Assembly (NCBI GenBank): GCA_017416635.1
Contig: JAFQBQ010000007.1
Coordinates: 1 to 7,808 of the forward strand
Length of the DNA stretch: 7,808 nt
Direction: 5' to 3'
Source: Alphaproteobacteria bacterium
GTDB lineage: Bacteria; Pseudomonadota; Alphaproteobacteria; UBA3830
A model generated the notes under the pieces. That model did not search any database. It worked only from the letters and a program-made list of their open reading frames with translations, and was not told where the DNA came from. Position numbers and translations under genes: made by a program. Numbering within the stretch: position 1 is the stretch's first letter; each line of letters begins with the position of its first letter. Shown one piece after another: positions 1 through 6,291 of the stretch.

Positions 1-536
1 GCTTTAGAATAGAGTGTGGAGAAATATCAAATATAATTTCAGGTTACAAAAATGTAACAAAATCAGTTGTTATTTTGGATAAAGAAGGAGAAGTTTTGAG
101 AGCTTTTATACAATCGGCAACAGATATAGATATTTCTGATCTACGTAAATGCTTATCGAGAAAGTTACCTGACTATATGGTTCCTTCTTCTTTTACTATA
201 ATAAGTGATATTCCTTATAACAATAACGGAAAGCTGGATACGAAAAAGTTAATGCAAGCATATCAAGAATTCGAATCGCAAAACAAATCGAAAAAAATGG
301 ATTTTCTTGAAAGAAAAGGTGATTTTCTCGATTCTAATGCCGCTATTTATAGACAGGTTTGGGAAGATATACTAAATACTCCTATCAGCCTCAATGATAA
401 TTTCTTTGAACAAGGTGGGAGTTCATTATCTGCAATAAAAATCAATACAAAGTTACGTGCTATGGGCGTAAAAGAGATTCCAATAAGGTATTTTTATGTT
501 TATCAAACACTAGAAAAAATTATAAACGAGATGTAG
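1..536 (+). CDS. Nonribosomal peptide synthetase, C-terminal end (adenylation domain end plus terminal carrier domain); 5' partial
   Basis: The reading frame is open from position 3, so the gene enters from outside the window. A TTG at 75 is internal, not a start. The first residues, FRIECGEIS, match the A8 core motif (GFRIELGEIE) of adenylation domains. About 75 residues in, NNNGKLD matches A10 (NGKvDr), whose lysine contacts the aminoacyl adenylate. A peptidyl-carrier domain follows, with FFEQGGSSLSA; the serine codon at 423-425 is the expected phosphopantetheine site (consensus GGxSL). The protein stops about 35 residues later, with no thioesterase, reductase or condensation domain, so this polypeptide ends in a carrier domain and must hand its aminoacyl group or peptide to another enzyme. 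The substrate cannot be predicted because the specificity pocket is outside the window. The PPTase gene follows after 5 bp, so the two are almost surely cotranscribed. The stop codon is TAG. Confidence 0.93.
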   Translation, partial: FRIECGEISNIISGYKNVTKSVVILDKEGEVLRAFIQSATDIDISDLRKCLSRKLPDYMVPSSFTIISDIPYNNNGKLDTKKLMQAYQEFESQNKSKKMDFLERKGDFLDSNAAIYRQVWEDILNTPISLNDNFFEQGGSSLSAIKINTKLRAMGVKEIPIRYFYVYQTLEKIINEM

Positions 537-541
537 TTGCT

Positions 542-1222
542 ATGTTACTTGAAAATATGTTTTGTGATCAAAACAATGAACATATTGAGGCGACTTGCTT
601 TTGGACGAACGCCGTTGATTTGGATCCTGAACCAATACTCACAAAAACGGAAAAAGGCAAATATACATCCTTTAAGGTAGAGAATCCGAGACAAGATTTT
701 TTATTAGGGAGATATTGTGCGAAAAAGGCTTATTTACAGCTGCGTCCATCTTCTAATGAAAATATGCGTTCGCTTGAAATTAAAAATGGAATATTTGAAC
801 AGCCTTTTTTTTGCAATGATGCCTCCTTGGGAGTTTCTATATCTCATGATCATGGCGTAGCTGCAGCATTGGTTTTTGATAGGTCTTTCCCTATGGGAAT
901 CGACATAGAGCATTGGGATGAAAATAAATCTGAAGCGATAAATTCAATATCGACTTATGAAGAAGTTTTTCAAATAACAGATATAGATACAAATAAAGCA
1001 TTTGCTATCGCGTGGTGTTTAAAAGAAGCTGTTTCTAAAGCTATTGGTACCGGTTTTACGATTCCAACTCAATTACTTAAAATCGAAGCTTTTACACAAA
1101 GGAGAGAAGCTGTTTATTCTTGCGGATTTTTTAATTTTACTCAGTATAAAGGAATTGCACTGTTAAAAGATAATATCATTATAGCTATAGCATATCCTCA
1201 GCAGTTGTATTGTAGATTTTGA
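542..1222 (+). CDS. 4'-phosphopantetheinyl transferase, Sfp/EntD type
   Basis: Transfers the 4'-phosphopantetheine arm of coenzyme A to the conserved serine of carrier domains, turning apo- into holo-synthetase in the cytoplasm. The 226-residue length is normal for the two-domain Sfp group. Family motifs appear in order: GRYCAKKA near 56-63 (CoA-binding arginine), VSISHDHG near 98-105 (conserved SxSH region), GIDIE at 119-123 (Mg2+-binding D121 and E123), and WCLKEAVSKAIGTGF at 158-172 (the W..KEA..K..G.G signature with E162 and K166). All expected catalytic residues are present, so the enzyme looks active. The ATG at 542 has only a weak upstream purine stretch, inside the end of the NRPS gene, so translation may be coupled to it. 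Its position suggests it serves that synthetase; an additional role on other carriers cannot be excluded. Confidence 0.93.
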   Translation: MLLENMFCDQNNEHIEATCFWTNAVDLDPEPILTKTEKGKYTSFKVENPRQDFLLGRYCAKKAYLQLRPSSNENMRSLEIKNGIFEQPFFCNDASLGVSISHDHGVAAALVFDRSFPMGIDIEHWDENKSEAINSISTYEEVFQITDIDTNKAFAIAWCLKEAVSKAIGTGFTIPTQLLKIEAFTQRREAVYSCGFFNFTQYKGIALLKDNIIIAIAYPQQLYCRF

Positions 1223-1260
1223 ATCACCAATCGAAAATCATAACAAATTTGGACATCAAT

Positions 1261-1287
1261 TCTCTTCTAAAAGAGATGTGTTTTTTA
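1261..1287 (+). terminator. Possible rho-independent terminator after the NRPS-PPTase operon
   Basis: A perfect 6-bp stem TCTCTT/AAGAGA with a CTAA loop (1261-1276) is followed, after TGTG, by six T residues (1281-1286). It lies about 40 bp past the PPTase stop. The stem is short and has only two G:C pairs, so strength is uncertain. It also separates this operon from the convergent phage remnant. Confidence 0.4.
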
Positions 1288-1336
1288 TCATGAATACCAG
1301 CGGTAGTTTCTCCAAAGAAATCGATAATTTTAGCAC

Positions 1337-1834
1337 TCAGGCGCAGATTGACGCGCTATTCAAGCCTGAAGGAATTAATCCTGTCATAAAACCACAAAGG
1401 TTATCTTCGATGTGTCTGAGTACCTCCATACACTTTTTCTTCACGTCTGTTCCTGCCGTTCCAAGAGCGAAATTTACAGTTTTCGGAGTTATTTCGAACT
1501 CATTGTACAGGTTATATAAAGTTGAACCATCAGCATCGAGGATATTGCCTTTTAACGCCCCCATTCTTAAATGCTCAAGAGTAATTGCATGTTTGTTTCG
1601 CATGTTTTGAAGGTGGTCAGTAATGACATTCGCCATTGCTTGCAGTTCGGTTTCCGAGCCAAAAGCACGAATGCCTTGAACTTCCTCCGGTAAAACTACG
1701 TCGTCATGCGGAATATGAGGTATCGTGAACGAACGCATCTTTCTTTTTCCGCGAGTTCCTACAGTCGCATTTCCTCTGGGAATTTGAGTCGGTAAAAGAT
1801 TTAAAACGCCATTCATCAATTGGTGACAAAACAA
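1337..1834 (-). pseudogene. Phage major capsid protein fragment (lambda gpE / Phage_cap_E family), cut at both ends
   Basis: The product resembles the N-terminal-to-middle part of lambda gpE-type capsid proteins. Recognisable blocks, in order, are NGVLNLLPT, IPHIPHDDVVLPEEVQG(I)RAFG, DHLQNMRNKHAITLEHLRMGALKG, ILDADGSTLYNLY and a CMEVLRHIEDNL block. About 160 residues are left, against about 330-350 in the family. The normal start with its roughly 45-residue arm is missing: upstream of about 1825 the frame runs into AT-rich sequence and meets a stop near 1874-1876. After HIEDNL the frame leaves family-like sequence within a few residues and stops at 1337, so the C-terminal half is gone. The TTG at 1834 is only the first possible start in the open frame, not a credible one. 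It lies in the same orientation as the portal remnant, as expected for a lambda head operon. Confidence 0.85.
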
Positions 1835-1849
1835 ATATTGGTTGAAAAA

Positions 1850-1880
1850 TTGTTTATAATAATACTTGATTATTTATAAT
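1850..1880 (+). promoter_or_regulatory. Possible promoter for the signal-peptide genes
   Basis: The octamer TTTATAAT occurs twice, at 1853-1860 and 1873-1880, exactly 20 bp apart; each contains a consensus -10 hexamer. TATAAT at 1875-1880 could pair with TTGTTT at 1850-1855, though the 19-bp spacing is long. It lies 40 bp upstream of the ATG at 1921. The region is very AT-rich, so chance matches are likely. Confidence 0.3.
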
Positions 1881-1920
1881 ATTTGGCATACACTGGAAGC
1901 AGTTGTTAGTGAGGCGGTGT

Positions 1921-3034
1921 ATGAGTAAGGTTGTGGTAGTCGTTTCTTCCCTGTTTGTTTTTCTGTGTACAGAGTCTATGCGGGTGTTTGACCATACCTC
2001 GAGTTTCAATCAAGCTATGACGCAGGAATACAGACGGTTGAAGAAACTTTCGGACACTGAGATAGTGGGAGATTTTTTGTGCTGTTGTAAACAGGCTAGT
2101 TCGATTGACGCAGGCATAAGAGATTATTGCAGGCGATCCCGTTCGATGAGCAAGCATCTTCCCAAGATGAGTTACGTAAAGCAGAGCTAGTTAGTTTGTT
2201 TTTTGAAACTTTAAATGTGAAAGGCAGTTCCAGTGTAACAGGTTGCATTAATAATATTCGTACTTTATTGGACGGATTAAGGAATTCCCCTGTACAGTTT
2301 CCGTCCCCTCTTGCGAATGGAGCTTGCAGTCGAGTTTTTTCAGGGTATATCACGAGAAAAACGAAGCCTGCTAGTCGAATCAATAAGTGCTGGGATAAGC
2401 GTGTATACGACGTCGTTTCTGCATTTTTGCCAATTCTGCGTGAAGGGATGTTTGTTTTGGAGTTAGGTCCAGCTACTCAGTATGTATACGCACGGTCGTC
2501 AAAGTGTGCGAGAATTTGCTTGTCAAGTGCAAAGCCGTTATTACGGCTAGGTGCATTACGGGACCGTTGTTGTGTAACAAAATGGAGGGAGTGGATATCC
2601 CTGTATGTTATCGAATGGAGGATAGGCAGATAAGCGCAGATTCAGGATTGCATCATGAAATTTTTCACCATTTGGTGATAGGTTTAGAGCTAGACGAAAA
2701 TCCGCACATTGTAGATTTGATTCCGTTTTTAATAAAGAGCAAAGTAGATGGGCTTTACGTGAGTAAGCTGAGAGAGCTATATACTGATATGGATGAGTTT
2801 AGAAATATAATCGGTTTGTTTTTGTTAGAGGGGCGGTTTTGTTTTGATCCGTGCAGTGAGGCAGCATATCTTTGCTCTGCAGGACGTAATCTGAGAGGTA
2901 CCCATAAGTCGCTAGTGGGAACGATAAAGTGTGTTCCCAGTAGTTTTGTGGATTTGCTGAAAAATTCGGTTGAGGGGTTTCAAATAGATGAGACCGCTAC
3001 GCAGGATTCTTTGAAAAAACTAAAGTGGTGTTAA
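1921..3034 (+). pseudogene. Signal-peptide-bearing protein of unknown function, split by two frameshifts
   Basis: Three overlapping open stretches in successive frames appear to be one gene of about 370 codons. Part 1 runs from ATG 1921 to a stop at 2190, part 2 is open from about 2109 to 2633, and part 3 from about 2444 to TAA 3034. Both changes are by -1, as expected from two single-base deletions, the first near 2110-2130 and the second near 2490-2510. The ATG at 1921 is preferred over TTG 1903 because GAGG lies just upstream and the product then begins with a lysine followed by a hydrophobic run (VVVVVSSLFVFLC), a likely Sec signal peptide. The remainder is rich in cysteine and has no domain I recognise. 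The next gene, also with a signal peptide, starts 18 bp later, so the two probably formed one operon. Sequencing error is an alternative to true decay. Confidence 0.6.
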
Positions 3035-3052
3035 GTAGTAGGGGAGAAAAAA

Positions 3053-3568
3053 ATGTTGAAATATATTTTATTTTTATTTTGTGTATTATCGATCAGTGGG
3101 CAGGCTGAGGCTATGAATCAGGCTGAGTCTGTGAGTTTTGACTCTATTGTTAAAGCCAATGTAGGAAATCCAGCTGAGATAGTAAATAAATTGAGAGAAA
3201 TTCGGAATACTTCTGAGTTAGCTGATGCGTTTTTATGTAATTTTGGAGGAGAAAATTTTGAGGAAGAGACTTCAGTTAGGAAAAACTATTCTTCTGAAAT
3301 TACTGAGCGTCTTGTAGAAGCCGCGTTTGCTATTGGAAGTGAAATGAGAAAAAAGGGAAGATCCGTAACAGATGAAATCACTGATTTAGAGATCAGTAAG
3401 AGGTTTTTAGAATTTGCTAATGCGAAAGGTAGTCATGGACAGGCAGATAATGATGTTTCATCTTCTTTTTGGAGAGATCAGTTAGATGGAATGATCGGAG
3501 TTAGGCGCGATTACAAAGATGCGCTGGATAAGTTAGGAATTTTGGAGTCTGATTCTGAGTCCGATTGA
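3053..3568 (+). CDS. Putative exported protein of unknown function
   Basis: A 171-residue product. The ATG at 3053 follows a strong Shine-Dalgarno site (AGGGGAG, about 7 bp away). Residues 1-20 form a classical Sec signal peptide: a lysine at position 3, a hydrophobic core (YILFLFCVLSI), then GQAEA, giving a type-I cleavage site after Ala20. There is no lipobox. The mature part is hydrophilic and probably mostly helical, with stretches such as EIVNKLREIRN and SEITERLVEAAFAIGSEMRKKG, one cysteine and an acidic serine/aspartate tail (ESDSESD). I do not recognise a family. It follows the frame-split signal-peptide gene by 18 bp and ends 13 bp before the convergent portal remnant. Export to the periplasm or beyond is inferred from the signal peptide; no further role is visible. 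Confidence 0.8.
   Translation: MLKYILFLFCVLSISGQAEAMNQAESVSFDSIVKANVGNPAEIVNKLREIRNTSELADAFLCNFGGENFEEETSVRKNYSSEITERLVEAAFAIGSEMRKKGRSVTDEITDLEISKRFLEFANAKGSHGQADNDVSSSFWRDQLDGMIGVRRDYKDALDKLGILESDSESD
3101..3136 (+). repeat. Imperfect 18-bp tandem duplication at the signal-peptidase site
   Basis: Two adjacent 18-bp units, 3101-3118 and 3119-3136, share CAGGCTGAG exactly and agree at 15 of 18 positions. They encode QAEAMN and QAESVS, so a six-codon unit covering the predicted cleavage site has been duplicated. Confidence 0.6.
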
Positions 3569-3581
3569 ACCTGAAGAGCGT

Positions 3582-4943
3582 TTATGGTGGAAAGGCAGGG
3601 GGGGCGGCTTTTGCCGTTTCCGCGTCGATTTCTTCTACATCGTATCCAAGCTCTGAAACGACTTCGGCACGCGATTTGAAACCACAGCGAACAGCTTCCA
3701 TTTGAGCTTTTTGTTCTTTTTGAGGATCAACCCACGAAAAACCTTGCGGAATCCATTTCACGAGCGGAAAAGTCGGATCATTCTGAACATCAATTGCGCC
3801 TGAAAGCACGGCAAGTTCGATGAATTTATTCCAAATCGGACGACAAAATTGATAGACCATTAAATTATGTTGTAAGGCCGTACATCTTCTGCGGAATTCA
3901 AGCAAACCTGCTCTGATTGAAGAGTAATTCACTCCGGAAAGATCTCCAGTGAGTTGCTCATAAGTAATTCCTAAGCCGACAGAAATTGCCCTTAGTTGTT
4001 GCTTGATAAATGCCTCGTATGTGCCACCGACATCGGCAGGAGAAGAAAATTTTACATCCTCACCCGGATCAAGAAATTGCATCGTTCCTGGCTCCAAGCC
4101 AGCAAAAGCAACCCCTTGATCATTTGTGTTTTTTTCTCCAAACATTTCTGAATCCGGATCGAGTCGAGTTACAAAGCCAGCGAACATAGCCGCTGTTTTC
4201 TTGCGCACAAGTTCCGCGTCTTCGTATTGATCGAGTTCGTGGAGTTTAAGCAAAACATTTGATAACTAAGGTTCGCCTCGAATTTGTCCAGGCCTAAGTG
4301 GTCTGTAAATATGCAGAATTTCGTGAGCAGGAAGTCGAACACTGCTCGAAGCCGAAAAGCAAGAATCGCCGGGATGTTCTTTATAAAGATAATACGCAAC
4401 CTTTTTCCCGTTTTTGCTGAACTCGATGCCCGAACGAATGACATTTCCGTTGGGTAACGTGCCGTCTCTTGATGAATCCAAATGCTCAGCTTCCAAAACT
4501 TGCAAACGTAGAGGTACGGTCGCATTTCGTTTATCGATTTTGATTCGAACAAAACATTCTCCGCATTCGATAACGCTTCGGAGTACGAGAGCTTGCAATC
4601 CATAGAAATCACAAACTTCAGCTGCGTCTGACTCATCCGTCCATCTCAACCAAAGCTCTTGAATTTTCTTCCTGAAATCTGCGTCTTTTGCTTTTGATTG
4701 TGGCTTTATTCCAGTTCCGATGCAGTTTGAGACAATCGCTTCAATGGAGTTCATTGCGTACGGATTTTTTCGCACAATATCATGTGACCGAGTACGCAAA
4801 GTCGAAAGATTGGAAGCCAAAAGAGAATTGATGGACGAATTTGACGGATGCCAATTTCCAAGACGCTTTCCGTGACCTGCGCCATCATAAGCTGTCGTTG
4901 ATTTTCTTTTTAAAAAATTACTGATCGATCGGAAGATGTTCAT
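3582..4943 (-). pseudogene. Phage portal protein (lambda gpB family) interrupted by an in-frame amber codon
   Basis: Portal proteins form the dodecameric DNA channel at the capsid vertex. This frame matches the lambda gpB-like family: an N-terminal block with SLLASNLSTLRTRSHDIVRKNPYA and SNCIGTGIKPQ, then LQVLEAEHLD, HIYRPLRPGQIRG, LLKLHELDQYEDAELVRKK, GVNYSSIRAGLLEFRR and a helical C-terminus. The best start is ATG 4943: GGAGG lies 7 bp upstream and the ATG overlaps the methylase stop (TGATG); GTG 4946 is the alternative. Codon 226 is TAG (4268-4266), in the motif RGEP*LSNVLLKLHEL, where the family normally has tryptophan (TGG). The frame continues unbroken beyond it, so this is a point nonsense mutation, not a frameshift. 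The end is also abnormal: about 25-30 family residues are missing, and the frame stops shortly after a run of seven G on the plus strand (3598-3604). The protein is almost surely non-functional. Confidence 0.9.
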
Positions 4944-5878
4944 CACAGATCCTCCGTAAAAAACGTATTTTTAATTTGATTCGCAATCGCTTTTATTACA
5001 GGGACACAAACGCTGTTACCAAACTGCTTATATATTTGAGTTTTTGGTACTTTATCGATGATAAACGTATCGGGAAATCCTTGTAATCTCGCGCATTCTC
5101 TCTCAGTCAGCCTTCTCGGATTGTTTGTCAGATGTTTGAGCATAATTTTTTCAGGATGACTGAGATATCGGGCGACTAATGTTGTTGTATAAGGCTCATT
5201 TTCATCAAATATTTTGTAGGAACACCATCCTGTTGAACCGCATTTCATGCGAGATTGAACATGATTCCATTTGTGATCACTAAGACAGTAAGTTTCATCA
5301 ACGTCTTTTTCTATGATGTCCGATATATGAGTTTTTATTTCTAACGGCTTCGGAAATTGAAAAATTTTGTCGTGATCTAGGCTGCCGACGATATACAAAC
5401 GTCGTCTGTTTTGCGGAACGCCGAAATCTTTGCCGCTCAGAATTTCATAATTTACCTTGTAACCGATTTCTTCCAAGCGTCTTAGCATAAGTTGAAAGAT
5501 CTCACCGTTATTTATGCCTTTCAAATTGGGTACATTTTCAAGTAAGAAGACTTTCGGCTTTTTGGCTTTTAAAATTCTTTCGATTTCGAAGAATGCTTGA
5601 CCGCGCTCGTCATTAAATCCCTTTTTTAATCCGGCGACAGAAAATGATTGGCAAGGAAAACCAGCCAGTAAGATGTCATGATCCGGGATTTCATTAGCAG
5701 AAATTTTTCTTATATCTCCATAAATGTTTTCTTCGCTGAAATTCGCTCTGTAAGTGGTAACAGCGTGTTTATCGATTTCGCTGGTAAATACGCAATCAAC
5801 ATTTTCCTTTCCGAAAGCTTGTTCAAAGCCAAGACGAATACCACCAATACCTGCGTATAAATCAGCGATTTTTATCAT
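4943..5878 (-). CDS. DNA (cytosine-5-)-methyltransferase, apparently orphan
   Basis: Transfers a methyl group from S-adenosylmethionine to carbon 5 of cytosine in a DNA target. All main motifs are present in the 311-residue product: motif I DLYAGIGGIRLGF (6-18, SAM binding), motif IV GFPCQSFSVAG with catalytic Cys76, motif VI ENV (114-116), motif VIII QNRRRLYIVG (156-165), a variable target-recognition region of about 165-250, motif IX RRLTERECARLQGFPD (255-270) and motif X QFGNSV (285-290). It looks complete and active; the target sequence cannot be read from the protein. No restriction endonuclease or very-short-patch repair gene is visible. Its ATG overlaps the gpW stop by 4 bp (ATGA) with GGGGG just upstream, and its TGA overlaps the portal start, so it was translated as part of the phage head operon. 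It is intact although the portal beside it is broken. Confidence 0.95.
   Translation of the reverse strand: MIKIADLYAGIGGIRLGFEQAFGKENVDCVFTSEIDKHAVTTYRANFSEENIYGDIRKISANEIPDHDILLAGFPCQSFSVAGLKKGFNDERGQAFFEIERILKAKKPKVFLLENVPNLKGINNGEIFQLMLRRLEEIGYKVNYEILSGKDFGVPQNRRRLYIVGSLDHDKIFQFPKPLEIKTHISDIIEKDVDETYCLSDHKWNHVQSRMKCGSTGWCSYKIFDENEPYTTTLVARYLSHPEKIMLKHLTNNPRRLTERECARLQGFPDTFIIDKVPKTQIYKQFGNSVCVPVIKAIANQIKNTFFTEDL
4951..4955 (-). promoter_or_regulatory. Ribosome binding site for the portal remnant
   Basis: GGAGG on the minus strand lies inside the last codons of the methylase gene, 7 bp from ATG 4943. This spacing favours ATG 4943 over GTG 4946 and shows translational coupling between methylase and portal. 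Confidence 0.6.
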
Positions 5879-6096
5879 TGAACCCCCTTTGAGGTCGAAA
5901 AGATCACCTGACGTTTGCGAGGGTTTGATTCTGCGAGGCAGGCTTTTATCTGGCTGCGAAGACGAAGTAAATCTTCCAAATTTATGGGTGCATATTGGAC
6001 GTGTGTGTCACCATAGGAAACAGAAGTCACTCGTTTCCCTGACTGTAAATCGCAAATGGCTTTTTCTACTGCTTCCAAATACTCCTGCGTATACAT
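5875..6096 (-). CDS. Phage head-tail connector protein, gpW-like
   Basis: Lambda gpW is a 68-residue protein that stabilises DNA in the filled head and forms the site for gpFII and tail attachment. This 73-residue product has the family pattern: an N-terminal helix (YTQEYLEAVEKAICDLQSGKRVTSVSYG) with the typical L..GK.V..V turn, a short beta segment (HVQYAPIN), then a second helix beginning LEDLLRLRSQIKAC and a basic C-terminal tail (RKRQVIFS). ATG 6096 is chosen because AAGG lies 7 bp upstream; GTG 6102 would add two residues. It comes immediately before the portal in lambda (W then B), but here the methylase lies between them. The frame is intact, yet with no terminase, working portal or capsid it is unlikely to do its original job. 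Confidence 0.8.
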   Translation of the reverse strand: MYTQEYLEAVEKAICDLQSGKRVTSVSYGDTHVQYAPINLEDLLRLRSQIKACLAESNPRKRQVIFSTSKGVQ

Positions 6097-6161
6097 AAAC
6101 ACACCTTAGCGTCTACATATCCTTATTCAGTTTTTCTCGAAAAAATGTTCAGGGAAAATGC

Positions 6162-6179
6162 AATTTTTTTAAAAAAATT
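6162..6179. repeat. Perfect 18-bp AT palindrome (T7A7)
   Basis: AATTTTTTTAAAAAAATT is its own reverse complement. Runs of seven T and seven A predict bent or stiff DNA in the divergent spacer between gpW and the ATPase gene. It could contribute to promoter structure, but its base composition also makes it likely to arise by chance. Confidence 0.4.
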
Positions 6180-6206
6180 TAGTTCACTTATTTATGTAAC
6201 GCAATT

Positions 6207-6227
6207 AAAAGTGAAAAAATCACTTTT
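6207..6227. promoter_or_regulatory. Inverted repeat, possible operator upstream of the RloA/RloB operon
   Basis: AAAAGTGA (6207-6214) and TCACTTTT (6220-6227) are exact inverted copies separated by five A residues. A third half-site, TTCACTT, lies at 6183-6189. The centre of the palindrome is about 75 bp before the ATPase start. A repressor site is one reading; a weak terminator hairpin with only two G:C pairs is another. No regulator gene is visible in the window. Confidence 0.35.
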
Positions 6228-6277
6228 TAACCAATATTTAGGTGGTAAGGATTATATTTTTATCTTATATTAGGCTT

Positions 6278-6283
6278 AAAGGA
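6278..6283 (+). promoter_or_regulatory. Ribosome binding site deciding the ATPase start
   Basis: AAAGGA lies 8 bp before ATG 6292 and overlaps the earlier ATG at 6283, so the later ATG is the better start. It also gives the N-terminus usual for the family (MLIEFEIENYLSF). Confidence 0.6.
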
Positions 6284-6291
6284 TGCGGTAT

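Noticed and set aside
75..536. TTG at 75 as a gene start
   Set aside because: The same frame is open to the window edge and encodes an adenylation-domain A8 motif before position 75, so the gene begins outside the window.
1278..1610. Plus-strand open frame of 110 codons
   Set aside because: Most of it lies antisense to the recognisable capsid fragment. The part from the ATG at 1290 to about 1380 reads like a plausible peptide, but it has no clear ribosome site and no recognised family, so it is not called.
2109..2190. Programmed -1 frameshift in the split signal-peptide gene
   Set aside because: No X XXY YYZ slippery heptamer in the correct frame was seen in the overlap, and a second -1 change further on makes decay or sequence error more likely.
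2096..2383. Minus-strand open frames at 1906-2157 and 2096-2383
   Set aside because: They are antisense to the signal-peptide pseudogene, lack family-like sequence, and have no supporting ribosome sites.
4169..4636. Minus-strand open frame overlapping both halves of the portal
   Set aside because: It is a shifted-frame shadow of the portal gene, whose own frame is family-like on both sides of the amber codon.
5754..6098. Plus-strand open frame of 114 codons
   Set aside because: It is antisense to the methylase start and to gpW, both of which are well supported.
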